A stretch of 64,000 nucleotides of DNA from Nocardia sputorum (GCF_027924405.1 NZ_AP026978.1:992001-1056000), one strand, 5' to 3'; shown: positions 8,548 to 18,178, counted from the first letter of the stretch. A program made the numbers and translations. Notes: generated by a model from the letters alone, not told the origin.

Positions 8548-9378
8548 ATGAGGATCGAGATCACCACCGACGCCGCCGAGTTCCGCTCGGTCGCGGGGTC
8601 GTTCCTGCTCCGCGATCCGCTGCGGCACACCGTGCTCACCACGAGCGTCGCCAACCACCTCACGGGCATGGACGCCCCGGCCGAGGCCTCGCGATTCCTG
8701 TCGGTCCACGGCGAGGACGCCGCGGTGGTCGGCGCCGCCATGCGCGTGGCGGGTCGCGACGTGTATCTCGGCGCGCTACCGCCCGATGGCATTCCCGCGG
8801 TGGCTCGCGCGCTGGCCGACGTCGTCCCCGCGAGCGCGGGCGTCGAGGGCGTCGTCGAAGACGCGACTGCTTTCGCGCAGCACTGGTGCGCACTGCTGGG
8901 GAAGAGTTTTCACCAGTCGTACGCCACCCGGCTGCACCGGCTGGGCGCGCTGCGGATCCCCGAGGTGGCCGGAGCGCCGCGCCCCGCCCGGGACTCCGAC
9001 GTCGCGCTGTGCCTGGACTGGCTGGCGGCCATGCGCGAGGAGTCCGGCATGGCGTCCGGACTGGACCACGCCGCGATCCGCCGGCGGGTGGCGGCGGGCC
9101 GCTGGTGGCTGTGGGAACGCGACGGAGAACCGGTCAGTCTTGCCGCGCATCAGATCCCGATCCAGGGTTGGTCCCGGATCGGGCCGGTCTATACCCCGCC
9201 GGAGGCACGCGGGCACGGTTATGCCTCCGCGGTGACCGCGCACGTCGCGAAGCTGCTGCGCGCCCAGAGCCTCGAGGTCTGCCTGTTCGCCGACACCGCC
9301 AACACCACGGCCAACCGGATCTACCGCACGATCGGCTTCCACCCGACGCACGAGTTCGCGCACTACGTCTTCGAATAA
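8548..9378 (+). CDS. GNAT-family N-acetyltransferase
   Basis: A 276-residue protein whose C-terminal half is a GNAT fold. Motif A is VYTPPEARGHGYASAVTAHV, with the acetyl-CoA pyrophosphate loop R-G-H-G-Y-A. It is followed by LFADTANTTANRIYRTIGF, the usual GNAT beta5/alpha4 region. The N-terminal half of about 130 residues is less conserved and probably a second, degenerate GNAT-like or substrate domain, as in many actinobacterial paralogues. The acceptor cannot be predicted. It is monocistronic and faces the kinase operon tail-to-tail. Confidence 0.82.
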   Translation: MRIEITTDAAEFRSVAGSFLLRDPLRHTVLTTSVANHLTGMDAPAEASRFLSVHGEDAAVVGAAMRVAGRDVYLGALPPDGIPAVARALADVVPASAGVEGVVEDATAFAQHWCALLGKSFHQSYATRLHRLGALRIPEVAGAPRPARDSDVALCLDWLAAMREESGMASGLDHAAIRRRVAAGRWWLWERDGEPVSLAAHQIPIQGWSRIGPVYTPPEARGHGYASAVTAHVAKLLRAQSLEVCLFADTANTTANRIYRTIGFHPTHEFAHYVFE

Positions 9379-9603
9379 CCGGCCAGGACGGTGCGCGAGG
9401 CGGTGGTGAACCAGGCGAACACCGCGCCGGAGTCGGCGGCGCGGGCCACCCGTTGCTGACCGCGAGCAACTACCGGTACCGCTCCACGCGTGGGTCGTCG
9501 GCCACCATCGGTCGTGTCGGCATCCACTCGCGCGGCGCGGGGCCTGCCGAACGTGGCCGCGGAACGCGCGGCGGGTGGGCATACCCTTGCGTCTCCCCGC
9601 AAC

Positions 9604-11220
9604 TCAATTCAGCGGTGCGGATTTCCACCAAGCCATGAACTCGGCGTCGGTGGCGATGAATCCGGCGCTGTACATCAACATGGCCGCGCGGCCCGGATCC
9701 GAGGAGAAGGCGGTGACCATCCGCGGGCGCAGGTTGCGACTGTCGTGCAGCGTGTAGTTGGTGTAACTGCGCCCGCTGTCGTTGGTGGCGGTGGCGCGGT
9801 CGTTGGCCGGTAGCGCGGCTAGCGCCGCCTGCGCGTCGGCGGGGGAACCGTAGAGGTAGAAGTCGAAGGACGCCTTGTTCGGGCCGCCGAAGCAGCTCCA
9901 CATCACCAGCCAGGGACCGAAATCCGGATCGTCGTGGTCGCGCGTCGTCGCGGAGTCCGGCGCGTGCGCGAAACAGCCCGCCTTGTTGTACCCGGTTCCG
10001 GAGTGCACCAAGCGCTGCGCGGAGGTCTCCGGCAGCATGTCCGGGAACGCGGCGCTCAGCTCCGCCGCGCGGGCGCCGATCGTGGCACGGTCCGCGGTGG
10101 TGGACGCGGTCGTGGTGGGCCGCCCGGTCGAGGGCGCGGCGGAGATGGTGTTCTGCGGGCGTGCGGTCGTCGTCGGGGCGGCGGAACCGGGGGAACCGTT
10201 GTCGGTGAGGGCCACCGCGACGACGAGACCGAGCAGGGCGACCACCAACAGCAAGCCGATCCAGCCGCCCACCGACGCATGCCATCGGGAACGACGCCTC
10301 GGGCCGAGGTAGGCGCGCGCCGGACGCTGGGGGATCGCCGCGTCGGCTCGGGGCGGCGCATTCGGCGCGGGCGGTGGCGACCACGTCGCGGGAGCGGTGA
10401 GCGCCTGCCATGCGGCGGCGGCGAACTCACCGCACGAGTCGAAACGATCGGCCGCGTGCTTGGCCATCGCCTTGGCCAGGACGCCGTCCAACGCCACCGG
10501 TAATCCGGGCCGCAGCCTGCTGACCGGTGGCGGTGGAGCGCTGAGATGGCCCTGGATCACCGCGACCGGATTGGTCGCGTCGAACGGCACCGTGCCGGTC
10601 AGCAACCGGAACAGCGTGCAGGCCAGCGCGTACTGGTCGGCGCGGTGATCCAGCGGCGCACCGGACAGCTGCTCCGGCGCGGCGTAGGCCAGGGTGGCGG
10701 TGAAGGTCCCGGTCTGGGTGAGCCTTCCGGTGTCGTCCCGGAACCGGGCGATGCCGAAATCGGAGAGGTAGACGCGTTCCTGCTCGCCGTCGACGCGCTC
10801 CAGCAGGATGTTCGCGGGTTTCACGTCACGGTGCAGCACGCCGCGGCTGTGCGCGAAGTCCAGCGCTTTGGCCGTCTCCGCGATGATCTGCACCGCCCGC
10901 TGCGGCGGCAACGTCCACGCGTCCAGCGCGGCGGCGTCGGTGCCGTCGATGTAGCGCATGCAGATCCACAGCCGGTCGCCCTCGATGCCCCGGTCGAACA
11001 CCGTCACGATGTTCGGGTGGTCCAGCCGCGCGACGAGGTCCGCCTCCCGTTCGAAGCGGGCCCGGATCTCCCGGTCGTCGAACAGCTCCGGGTTCAACAG
11101 CTTCATCGCCGTCAGCCGGGGCAGCCGCGGATGCCGGGCCAGGTACACCGATCCCATCCCGCCGCGGCCGAGCAGACGCTCGATGGTGTATCCCGCGAAG
11201 ACCTCGCCGGTGCGCAGCAT
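9604..11220 (-). CDS. receptor-type Ser/Thr protein kinase (downstream copy)
   Basis: A 538-residue PknB-like membrane kinase. Catalytic features: glycine loop GRGGMGSV (18-25), ATP-binding Lys40, HRDVKPAN with Asp132, DFG at 154-156, and APE at 181-183. A Pro-rich linker leads to one membrane helix (about 320-338) and an extracytoplasmic domain of about 200 residues. That domain has two cysteines (AGCFAH and WSCFGG) matching those in the neighbouring kinase, so an extracellular disulfide is likely. The gene starts 3 bp after the stop of the kinase at 11224-13041, so the two form an operon that arose by tandem duplication. Ligand and substrates are unknown. Confidence 0.92.
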   Translation of the reverse strand: MLRTGEVFAGYTIERLLGRGGMGSVYLARHPRLPRLTAMKLLNPELFDDREIRARFEREADLVARLDHPNIVTVFDRGIEGDRLWICMRYIDGTDAAALDAWTLPPQRAVQIIAETAKALDFAHSRGVLHRDVKPANILLERVDGEQERVYLSDFGIARFRDDTGRLTQTGTFTATLAYAAPEQLSGAPLDHRADQYALACTLFRLLTGTVPFDATNPVAVIQGHLSAPPPPVSRLRPGLPVALDGVLAKAMAKHAADRFDSCGEFAAAAWQALTAPATWSPPPAPNAPPRADAAIPQRPARAYLGPRRRSRWHASVGGWIGLLLVVALLGLVVAVALTDNGSPGSAAPTTTARPQNTISAAPSTGRPTTTASTTADRATIGARAAELSAAFPDMLPETSAQRLVHSGTGYNKAGCFAHAPDSATTRDHDDPDFGPWLVMWSCFGGPNKASFDFYLYGSPADAQAALAALPANDRATATNDSGRSYTNYTLHDSRNLRPRMVTAFSSDPGRAAMLMYSAGFIATDAEFMAWWKSAPLN

Positions 11221-11223
11221 CGG

Positions 11224-13041
11224 TCAGTTCAGCGGCGCCGAGCGCCACCAGCGCAGCGCCTCGTCGATGGTGGTGTGGGCGAAGCCGTCGGTGTACATCA
11301 GGTACTGGGTTCGATCCGGGTCGCCGGTGAACGCGGTCACCATCTTGGCGCCCTCGTCGACGTATTTGTAATTGGTGTAGGTCTTCCCGCCGTTGGTGTC
11401 GGTGGACTTGGTGGCCGACGAGGGCAGGGTCTTCAGCACCGCCTGCACGTCGGCCGGAGTCTTGTAGACGTAGATGCGGTAGTACGGGTCCTCGTTGTTG
11501 CCGCCCTTGAAGCAGCGCCACTGCGCGGCCCAGTCGCCGAAGTCCGGGTCGCCCTTGGACGGCGAGGGCGGCGAACTCGGCGAGGCCAGCCAGCACTCGG
11601 CGCCGTTGTAGCCGATCTCCTCGGTCTGGGAAGCGGGCACCATCCGCGGGAACTCCGCGCTGATCGACTCCGGCGTCGCGTCGACGAGGTTCGGCTTCAC
11701 CGCCGATGTGGTCGTGGTGCCGCCGTTGTTCGAGCCCGAATCGGAGACCGCGCCGATGATGCCGAGCGCCACCAGGATCAGCACGACCACGCCCACCGCC
11801 AGGCCGACGATCAGCCCGGTGTTCTTCTTGGGCGGCGGCACGGCCGAAGGATGGGCGTGTGCGCCGTGCGGCGGCGCGGGCGGCGCGGCGAAGCCGGAGA
11901 ACTGCTGCTGGGGATAAGGATTGGCGGCCGTCGGCTGCGGCGCGGGGCCGGTCTGCGGTCGCGAGTTGGCCACCGGCGCCGGCGGTGGAGTCGCGGGCGA
12001 CGCCGAGGCGGCGAGCGGGTTCGGTCCGCTGGTCTGCGGGGTGTGCATCTGGTGTCCGGGACCGCTGACAAAGTGGCCCTGCGCCGCCGGATACGGCGAG
12101 CCGGTGGTCGGGACCTGCGGCCCGGTCGTCGGACGTGGTCCGGCGGTCGGGTGCGGTGGCCCGGTGACCGGGCGTGGGCCGCCCACCACCGGCATCGACG
12201 GCACACTCGAACCGGTCAGCGCCTGCTTGGCGGCCGCGGCGAATTCCGCGCAGCTGCCGTATCGGTCGTCGGGCCGCTTGGCCATCGCCCTGGCCAGAAC
12301 GCCGTCCAGCGCGAAAGGCAGTCCGGGCCGGACGCTGCTCAGCGCGGGCGGCGCGCCCTGCAGATGCCCCTGGATGACCGCGGCGGGATTGGTCGCGGAG
12401 AACGGTCCGGTGCCGGTGAACAACCAGAACAGCGAGCAGGCCAGCGAGTACTGGTCGGAACGGTGGTCGAGCGAAGCGCCGGTGAGCTGTTCGGGCGAGG
12501 CGTAGGCGAGCGTCGCCGTGAACGTGCCGGTCTGGGTGAGATGACCGGTGTCGTCGCGCAGCCGCGCGATGCCGAAGTCGGTGAGGTACACCCGCTCGCC
12601 GCGACCGGCGGTGGAGCGGGCCAGCAGGATGTTGGCGGGCTTCACGTCCCGGTGCAGCACCCCGTTGCCGTGCGCGTAGTCCAGCGCGTCGGCGGTCTCC
12701 TTGATGATCTGCACGGCGCGTTCGGGGGGCAGCGACTTCGGTTCCACCGACGCGGCGTCGATGCCGTCGACGTACTGCATCGAGATCCACAGCTGCTCGT
12801 CCTCGAGCCCGCGGTCGTAGACCGTGACGATGTTCGGGTGATCGAGCTGGGCGACCAGATCCGCCTCCCGTTCGAACCGCGCCCGCACCTCCTTGTCGAA
12901 GAACATCTCCCGATTCAGCAGCTTCAGCGCGGTCATCCGCGGCAGCCGCGGATGTTTCGCCAGATAGACCGAGCCCATGCCACCGCGGCCGAGTTGCCGC
13001 TCGATGACATAGCCGGCGAAAACATCACCGCTGGCCAGCAT
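11224..13041 (-). CDS. receptor-type Ser/Thr protein kinase (upstream copy)
   Basis: A 605-residue kinase with Lys40, HRDVKPAN (Asp132), DFG at 155-157 and SPE in place of APE. It is closely related to the downstream kinase across the whole catalytic domain. Its Pro/Thr/Gly-rich juxtamembrane linker is much longer (about residues 280-405), followed by a membrane helix at about 408-432. The external domain carries the same Cys pair (ECWLAS and WRCFKGG) and the same SAPLN end as its neighbour. The near-identical layout suggests the two sense related signals, possibly as a heterodimer, but that is inference. Confidence 0.92.
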   Translation of the reverse strand: MLASGDVFAGYVIERQLGRGGMGSVYLAKHPRLPRMTALKLLNREMFFDKEVRARFEREADLVAQLDHPNIVTVYDRGLEDEQLWISMQYVDGIDAASVEPKSLPPERAVQIIKETADALDYAHGNGVLHRDVKPANILLARSTAGRGERVYLTDFGIARLRDDTGHLTQTGTFTATLAYASPEQLTGASLDHRSDQYSLACSLFWLFTGTGPFSATNPAAVIQGHLQGAPPALSSVRPGLPFALDGVLARAMAKRPDDRYGSCAEFAAAAKQALTGSSVPSMPVVGGPRPVTGPPHPTAGPRPTTGPQVPTTGSPYPAAQGHFVSGPGHQMHTPQTSGPNPLAASASPATPPPAPVANSRPQTGPAPQPTAANPYPQQQFSGFAAPPAPPHGAHAHPSAVPPPKKNTGLIVGLAVGVVVLILVALGIIGAVSDSGSNNGGTTTTSAVKPNLVDATPESISAEFPRMVPASQTEEIGYNGAECWLASPSSPPSPSKGDPDFGDWAAQWRCFKGGNNEDPYYRIYVYKTPADVQAVLKTLPSSATKSTDTNGGKTYTNYKYVDEGAKMVTAFTGDPDRTQYLMYTDGFAHTTIDEALRWWRSAPLN

Positions 13042-13167
13042 GACTGCTCCACTTCCCGCCGCCCGCCGGGACCCACCGGCGAACAGGCGTACAGCAAAAG
13101 AATGCGTGGCCGGAGCAGGGTCCGACCACGGAAAACATCGAAACCATAGCAGTAGTCGCGCCTCGCC

Positions 13168-13413
13168 TTATCGCTCGTCGAGCGTGGTGACGCGCGGGCG
13201 ATCGACGGGACCCGGACCGCCCGGCGGGGGCCGGGGGTCCGGAGGTTGCTGGTGCGGCCGCACCCCGGATCCCGGGCGCATGGACAAGTTCGGCAACTCG
13301 ATCAGGCCGGGGTGCACGGGGCGGCGCCTGGCCAGGGACACGGTCCCCATCCCGCCTCGGCCGAGGGCGCGCTTGACGCGATAGCCCGCGAACACATCGC
13401 CGGTCTGCGACAC
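13168..13413 (-). pseudogene. N-terminal remnant of a third Ser/Thr protein kinase
   Basis: This 81-residue frame opens with GTG at 13413 behind AAGGGGG. Its first 30 residues (TGDVFAGYRVKRALGRGGMG...) match the start of the two adjacent kinases, glycine loop included. Homology then stops: there is no ATP-binding lysine, catalytic loop or DFG, only a Pro/Arg-rich tail and a stop. It lies directly upstream of, and in line with, the two intact kinases, so it looks like a third tandem copy lost by deletion. The start signals remain good, so a short peptide may still be made. Confidence 0.75.
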
Positions 13414-13536
13414 CGTTACACCCCCTTGTCGAGTCGAGCGCGCGGACACTATCCATGTATCTCTGCGAACCATCGGGATGCAACAGTCGCGGCGCAACCT
13501 CGATTGTCGTCGGTAGCTGCCAGTACTGTGGCCCGC

Positions 13537-14307
13537 ATGCGCATTGGAGCACACGTCCGGCTCGACAGTGACCCGATCGGCTTCGGGGAGAAACTCGGCG
13601 CCGACGTCATCCAGATGTTCGTGGTCGATCCGCAGAGCTGGGACAAACCCACCCCGCACCCGCGGACCGAGGAGATCCTCGCCAGCCCGATCGATGTCGT
13701 GGTGCACTCCTCTTATCAGATCAACGTCGCGAGCCTGAACAACCGGCTGCGCATGCCCTCGCGCAACGCGGTGGCCCAGCAAGCGCGGGCGGCCGCCGAC
13801 CTCGGTGCGTTCGGCTTGGTGGTGCACGGCGGGCATGTGCGATCCGACGCCGAGCTGGAGACCGGAATCGACAACTGGCGCAAACTGTTCGAGCGGCAGC
13901 AGGACAAGGGCGGTTTCGCGGTGCCGATCCTGATCGAGAACACCGCCGGCGGCAATCACGCCATGGCCAGGCACTTCGACGCCATCGCCCGGCTGTGGGA
14001 CGCGGTCGGCGACTACGGCGCGGGTTTCTGCCTGGACACCTGCCACGCCTGGGCGGGCGGCGAAGAACTCGTCGGCGTCGTGGACCGGATCAAGGCGATC
14101 ACCGGGCGCATCGACCTGGTGCACCTGAACTCCTCCCGCGACGAGTTCAACTCCGGCGCCGACCGGCACGCCAACTTCGCCGACGGCACCATCGACCCGC
14201 AACTGCTCGCCGAGGTGTGCCGGACGGCGGGCGCGCCGGTTGTCCTGGAAACTCCGGGGGACGGCCTCGCGGAGGACCTGGCGTACTTGCGCGAGCACTG
14301 TGCTTGA
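13537..14307 (+). CDS. nfo: endonuclease IV (AP endonuclease, xylose-isomerase-like TIM barrel)
   Basis: A 256-residue AP-endonuclease family 2 protein. Zinc-ligand motifs are visible: VVHGGH near residue 100, PILIENTAGG, LDTCHAWAGG, LVHLNSSRDEFNSGADRHANFADGTID, and VVLETPGDG close to the end. The enzyme cuts 5' to abasic sites and removes 3' blocking groups in base-excision repair. At 256 residues it is a little shorter than the E. coli enzyme but has all the recognisable metal sites. ATG 13537 gives the expected N-terminus MRIGAHVR. It is divergent from the kinase remnant. Confidence 0.92.
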   Translation: MRIGAHVRLDSDPIGFGEKLGADVIQMFVVDPQSWDKPTPHPRTEEILASPIDVVVHSSYQINVASLNNRLRMPSRNAVAQQARAAADLGAFGLVVHGGHVRSDAELETGIDNWRKLFERQQDKGGFAVPILIENTAGGNHAMARHFDAIARLWDAVGDYGAGFCLDTCHAWAGGEELVGVVDRIKAITGRIDLVHLNSSRDEFNSGADRHANFADGTIDPQLLAEVCRTAGAPVVLETPGDGLAEDLAYLREHCA

Positions 14308-14604
14308 GGTGCGGCGCTGGGTTCGATCGCCGCGCGGCATGCCGGGAACCACTGCCATCCGGTCGAGACGGCGTCCGACGGACTGGTCTTGATCGAGACG
14401 GGCGCTTTCGGCGATCGGACCAGCGCGTCGGAAGCCAGCCGGCGACCACGGGTGCTTCCCGGCGACGCGCCGCGCTTCGGGCGCACGACGGGCCGATTCG
14501 GCTGGTCGGTTCCGTCGCGACAGCGGAGCTGACCTCAGCTCCGACCGAAGACACCGCATGGCCCCTCAACAGCCGGGGTCCGGCAACCATGCGGGGTCCT
14601 CGGC

Positions 14605-15534
14605 TCAGGACGCGAGCAGCTGGGTGTCCTCGATGATCGAGTAGTGCTCGGCGTTGCCCGCGATGGTGGTGCTCGTCGCGCCGTCGACGCCGACCGGGAC
14701 GTCGCCGGCCAGCGTGATGCGGGTCAGCTTGCGCGGCTGGTCGTCGTAGTCGTCGATGGCGTAGTGCTGGGTGGCGCGGTTGTCCCAGATCGCGACGTCA
14801 CCGGGGGCCCAATTCCAGCGGGTGGTGTTCTCCAGACGGGTCACCCGGTCCTGGAACAGCCGGAACAGCGCGTGCGACTCGGTGCTGGACAGCCCGACGA
14901 AGTGCTTGACGAAGTGGCCGAGCAGCAACGCGCGTTCGCCGGTCTCCGGGTGCACGCGCACCACGGGGTGCTCGGTCTCGTAGTAAGTGGATTCGAACTC
15001 GGCGCGGTAGGCGGCCGTGTTCGGACGCGGCGTCTCCTCGACGCGGGCGTAGTCGTAGACGTTGGTGTGCACGGCGCGCAAGGACTCGGCCAACCGCTTG
15101 AGCGGCTCCGGCAGCGACTCGTAGGCCGCGACGGTGGAGGCCCAGGTGGTGGCGCCGCCGTAGGACGGCAGGTGAACCGCGCGCAGGATGGACGCCTTCG
15201 GGATGCGGTCGACGAAGGTGACGTCGGTGTGCCAGCTGTTGGCGCGGCCGTGTTCCGAATCGATCGCCAGGCTCTTCACGCCGTGCGAGGTGACCGTCGG
15301 ATGCGGGGTGGTCGGCGCGCCGAGCAGCTGGGCGAATTCGTATTGCCCGTCCTCGGTCAGGTGATCCTGCCCGCGGAAGAAGACGACCTTGTGCTCCAGC
15401 AGTGCGCGATGGATCACCTCGACGGTCACCGAATCCAGATCGCCGCCGAGCCGGACGTTGTCGATCCGCGCGCCGATGCGGGCGCCGAGCTTGGTCACCG
15501 AGGCGGTGGTCGGTGTTACGGGTGCGACCGTCAT
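14605..15534 (-). CDS. TauD/TfdA-family Fe(II)/2-oxoglutarate dioxygenase
   Basis: A 309-residue enzyme with the iron facial triad His102-x-Asp104 (in NSWHTDVTF) and His257 (in [12 protein letters not shown]), and Arg272 for 2-oxoglutarate binding. The overall sequence resembles the mycobacterial Rv3406 type, a sulfate-ester/taurine-like dioxygenase that releases sulfite or sulfate from alkyl sulfur compounds. The exact sulfur or ester substrate is inferred, not shown. It is monocistronic. The 297 bp downstream (14308-14604) between it and endonuclease IV hold no recognisable gene. Confidence 0.88.
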   Translation of the reverse strand: MTVAPVTPTTASVTKLGARIGARIDNVRLGGDLDSVTVEVIHRALLEHKVVFFRGQDHLTEDGQYEFAQLLGAPTTPHPTVTSHGVKSLAIDSEHGRANSWHTDVTFVDRIPKASILRAVHLPSYGGATTWASTVAAYESLPEPLKRLAESLRAVHTNVYDYARVEETPRPNTAAYRAEFESTYYETEHPVVRVHPETGERALLLGHFVKHFVGLSSTESHALFRLFQDRVTRLENTTRWNWAPGDVAIWDNRATQHYAIDDYDDQPRKLTRITLAGDVPVGVDGATSTTIAGNAEHYSIIEDTQLLAS

Positions 15535-15870
15535 GAGATACCTTCGCTGTCGAGATCGGTTGGTGCTCGCTCGAGCACATCACCGAAACCACATCGCTGA
15601 CCAGGGTTTTCGTCGGGCTGATCGCAAACAGGGCGGAAGAACCGGCAGCGCCCGGCGCACCGTGAACCGGCTCCCGCGGCCCTGATCCTCGCGCGGTGAC
15701 CGAAGCGGATCCACCGTCGGCGGGTGCACCGCGACCAGCTCCCGCCGCCCTGGACCCCGCGCGGCGACCGAAGCGGAGGGTGCGTGTGCCCCCCGAACTC
15801 ACCACGGCCGCGAACACGCGGCGCCGCGGGCGGTGCGGAAACCGGCACGGCATGGTCCAGACTGGTTGCC
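15535..15870. other. 336-bp intergenic region with an imperfect direct repeat
   Basis: This is the divergent upstream region of the dioxygenase and the CoA-transferase. No ORF with a credible start was found. The notable content is a pair of about 55-bp direct repeats at 15655-15709 and 15724-15777, annotated separately. Confidence 0.5.
15655..15777. repeat. two imperfect 55-bp direct repeats, 69-bp period
   Basis: Segments 15655-15709 and 15724-15777 align with about eight mismatches and one gap. The shared cores are GCTCCCG, CCGCCCT/GCGGCCCT and GACCGAAGCGGA. The second unit ends about 93 bp before the CoA-transferase start. It could be a tandem duplication of a regulator site or neutral. 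Confidence 0.55.
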
Positions 15871-17091
15871 ATGAGTATTCGGCCGCTGGACGGGGTGCGC
15901 GTCCTGGAACTCGGCAATTACATCGCCGCGCCGACCGCCGGGCGCATCCTCGGTGATTTCGGCGCCGAGGTGATCAAAGTGGAACGCCCGAAGGCAGGCG
16001 ACGAGCTGCGCAACTGGCGGCTCTACGGCGGCGACACCTCGATGCTGTACCGGACTATCAACCGGAACAAGAAGTCGATCACCCTGGACCTGCGCACCGA
16101 GACGGGGCGCGGGATAGTGCTCGATCTGGTGCGGCGCTGTGACGTGCTGCTGGAGAATTTCCGGCCCGGCATGCTGGAGAAGTGGGGCCTGGGGCCGGAG
16201 GTGCTGAACGAGGCGAATCCGGATCTGGTGATCACCAGGATCTCCGCCTACGGGCAGACGGGGCCGATGTCGGAGCGTCCCGGGTTCGCGGCGGTGGCCG
16301 AGGCGGTGGGTGGCCTTCGCGAACTGGTGGGCGATGCGGACCGTCCCCCCGTGCGCACGGGCGTCTCGATCGGTGACTCCATCGCGGGCATCTACGCCGC
16401 GTTCGGCACCGTGATGGCGCTGTTCCAGCGCGAGCGCAGCACCGAGCGGGACGCGCCTGTCCCGCTGCGGGAGAGAGTGATCGACGTGGCGCTCAACGAA
16501 GCCATCCTCTCGGTGATGGAGTCGCTGGTGCCGGACTATCTCGCCTACGGCATCCAGCGCGAACGCGTCGGCGGCCGGATGGAGGGCATCGCGCCGAGCA
16601 ACGCCTACCCGTGCGCGGACGGGACCAGCATCATCATCGGCGGCAACGGCGACGCCATCTTCCAGCGCTACATGGCGGTCATCGAGCGGCCGGACCTGGC
16701 CGCGGACCCGGAACTCCAGGACAACGCGGGCCGCTGGCGCCACCGGGAGCGGCTGGACGCGGCGATCGGCGAGTGGACGATCCGGCACACCCGCGCCGAG
16801 GCGCTGAAACTGCTGGATGCCGCCGCCATCCCGTGCGGCCCGATCTACACCGCGGCCGACATCGTGGCCGACGAGCAGTACCGGGCACGCAACATGATTC
16901 AGCCGTTCGCCGTGGACGTCGGCGCGCCGGAGCCGAAGGTGGTCGGCTTTCCCGGCATCGTCCCGGTGATCGGCGATCAGTCCCTTCCCATCCGTACGGT
17001 CGGCCCCGACCTGGGTGAGCACACCCGGGAAGTGCTGTCCGATCTGCTCGGCATGAGCGAGGCCGAGATCGATGCGTTGGAGGCGCGATGA
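15871..17091 (+). CDS. CaiB/BaiF-family (class III) CoA-transferase
   Basis: A 406-residue class III CoA-transferase. The N-terminus (PLDGVRVLELGNYIAAPTAG) is diagnostic, and the putative catalytic nucleophile is Asp169 in VSIGDS, the same number as in formyl-CoA transferase. Such enzymes move CoA between carboxylic acids. Its stop codon overlaps the start of a 55-codon ORF, which in turn overlaps an HMG-CoA-lyase-like gene. The transferase probably activates a hydroxy-dicarboxylic acid that the lyase then cleaves. ATG 15871 matches the family start. Confidence 0.92.
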   Translation: MSIRPLDGVRVLELGNYIAAPTAGRILGDFGAEVIKVERPKAGDELRNWRLYGGDTSMLYRTINRNKKSITLDLRTETGRGIVLDLVRRCDVLLENFRPGMLEKWGLGPEVLNEANPDLVITRISAYGQTGPMSERPGFAAVAEAVGGLRELVGDADRPPVRTGVSIGDSIAGIYAAFGTVMALFQRERSTERDAPVPLRERVIDVALNEAILSVMESLVPDYLAYGIQRERVGGRMEGIAPSNAYPCADGTSIIIGGNGDAIFQRYMAVIERPDLAADPELQDNAGRWRHRERLDAAIGEWTIRHTRAEALKLLDAAAIPCGPIYTAADIVADEQYRARNMIQPFAVDVGAPEPKVVGFPGIVPVIGDQSLPIRTVGPDLGEHTREVLSDLLGMSEAEIDALEAR

Positions 17092-17255
17092 GCACGCGAC
17101 CGCACGACCGCAGGCGTCCGAAGGGGCGCGGGACCCGGGAACTGCGTTCGCCGGGTACCAGCAGGCCCGCCGTCCAGCCGAATCCCACCGGAGCGGGCGA
17201 GAAGCCCTGGGGCGGCGTGATGTGCGGGCACCACCGGGCGCGGGAGCAGCGATGA
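17088..17255 (+). CDS. 55-residue basic mini-ORF coupling CaiB-type and lyase genes
   Basis: This short frame begins with an ATGA overlap on the stop of the CoA-transferase and ends with an ATGA overlap on the start of the lyase gene. It is very rich in Arg, Pro and Gly (MSTRPHDRRRPKGRG...) with no known domain. Exact overlap at both ends suggests it is translated, at least as a coupling cistron that carries ribosomes to the lyase start. It could instead be a relic of an enlarged intergenic spacer that kept the overlaps. Confidence 0.4.
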   Translation: MSTRPHDRRRPKGRGTRELRSPGTSRPAVQPNPTGAGEKPWGGVMCGHHRAREQR

Positions 17256-18178
17256 CCGCGCCGGTGCTGCGCGACGTCACCTTGCGCGACGGACTGCAGC
17301 TGACCGGCAAGCTGCTGCCCGTGCAGCGCAAGGTGGACATCGTGCGCCGCCTGCTCGCACTCGGCGTGCCCGCGCTGGAGATCGGCTCGATGGCGCGCCC
17401 GGACCTGGTCGCGCCGATGGCGAACACCATGGAACTGGTCGCCGCGTTGACGCCCGAGGAACTGAGCCGCTGCTGGGTCTGGGTGGCGACGCCGCGCCAT
17501 GTGGAGAAGGCCGCCGCGGCGGGAGTGCGCAATTTCCAGTACTGCTTCTCGGTCTCCGACGCGCACAATCGGGCGAACATCGGACGTGACACCGAGGCCA
17601 GCGTCGCCGCCATGCCGGACGCGGTGCGCCTGGCCAGCGAGGTGGACGGGTCCATTCAGCTCTGCTTGGCGACGGCATTCACCTGTCCGTTCGACGGCCC
17701 GGTCGACCCGGAGCGGGTACTGGCCATCGCCCGCGACCCGCGCACCGAGGGCGCGGACGACATAGTCCTGGCCGACACGCTCGGCCAGGCCCATCCCGGC
17801 GAGGTCGCCGCGCTCGTCGCCGCGGTGCGCGACCGGACGCCCGCGCGACGGGTCGTCTTCCACGGTCACGACACCTGGGGCATGGGCGTGGCCAACACCC
17901 TCGCCGCGATCGCGGCGGGCGCGGATATGGTCGACGGCGCGCTCGGCGGGCTCGGCGGCTGCCCCTTCGCGCCGGGTGCCAGCGGCAACACCGCTTCCGA
18001 GGACATTCTCTTCGCCACCAGGCCGGACTGGTTCACCCCTGCCACCCTGGCCGCGCTGGTCGACCTCTCGGAAGAACTACTGGCCGAACTCGGCGAACCC
18101 AACCGCTCCCGCACCCTCGAAGGAGCCAGATCCAAGGCATCGGCTTTCGCGTGGGTGGTAAGTCAGCCGCAGGCATAG
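17252..18178 (+). CDS. hydroxymethylglutaryl-CoA lyase-like enzyme
   Basis: A 308-residue TIM-barrel of the HMGL-like aldolase family. Seen: the DVTLRDGLQ metal/catalytic start (residues 7-15), the HGHDTWGMG histidine pair near residue 205, and the lyase signature GGLGGCPFAPGASGN with its catalytic cysteine. HMG-CoA lyases split 3-hydroxy-3-methylglutaryl-CoA or related compounds into acetyl-CoA and acetoacetate; with a CaiB partner, citramalyl- or 3-hydroxyacyl-CoA type substrates are also possible. Start ATG 17252 has GGGAG upstream and overlaps the mini-ORF stop. The larger upstream frame is an open-frame artefact. Confidence 0.88.
   Translation: MTAPVLRDVTLRDGLQLTGKLLPVQRKVDIVRRLLALGVPALEIGSMARPDLVAPMANTMELVAALTPEELSRCWVWVATPRHVEKAAAAGVRNFQYCFSVSDAHNRANIGRDTEASVAAMPDAVRLASEVDGSIQLCLATAFTCPFDGPVDPERVLAIARDPRTEGADDIVLADTLGQAHPGEVAALVAAVRDRTPARRVVFHGHDTWGMGVANTLAAIAAGADMVDGALGGLGGCPFAPGASGNTASEDILFATRPDWFTPATLAALVDLSEELLAELGEPNRSRTLEGARSKASAFAWVVSQPQA

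Noticed and set aside
9379..9603. Minus-strand frame downstream of the kinases ending in FAWFTTASRTVLAGY
   Set aside because: No start signal, no recognisable family, and it overlaps the end of the GNAT gene.
10546..13149. 867-codon open frame antisense to the two kinases
   Set aside because: It mirrors both kinase genes and has repeated arginine-rich sequence without a credible fold. The minus-strand kinases are certain.
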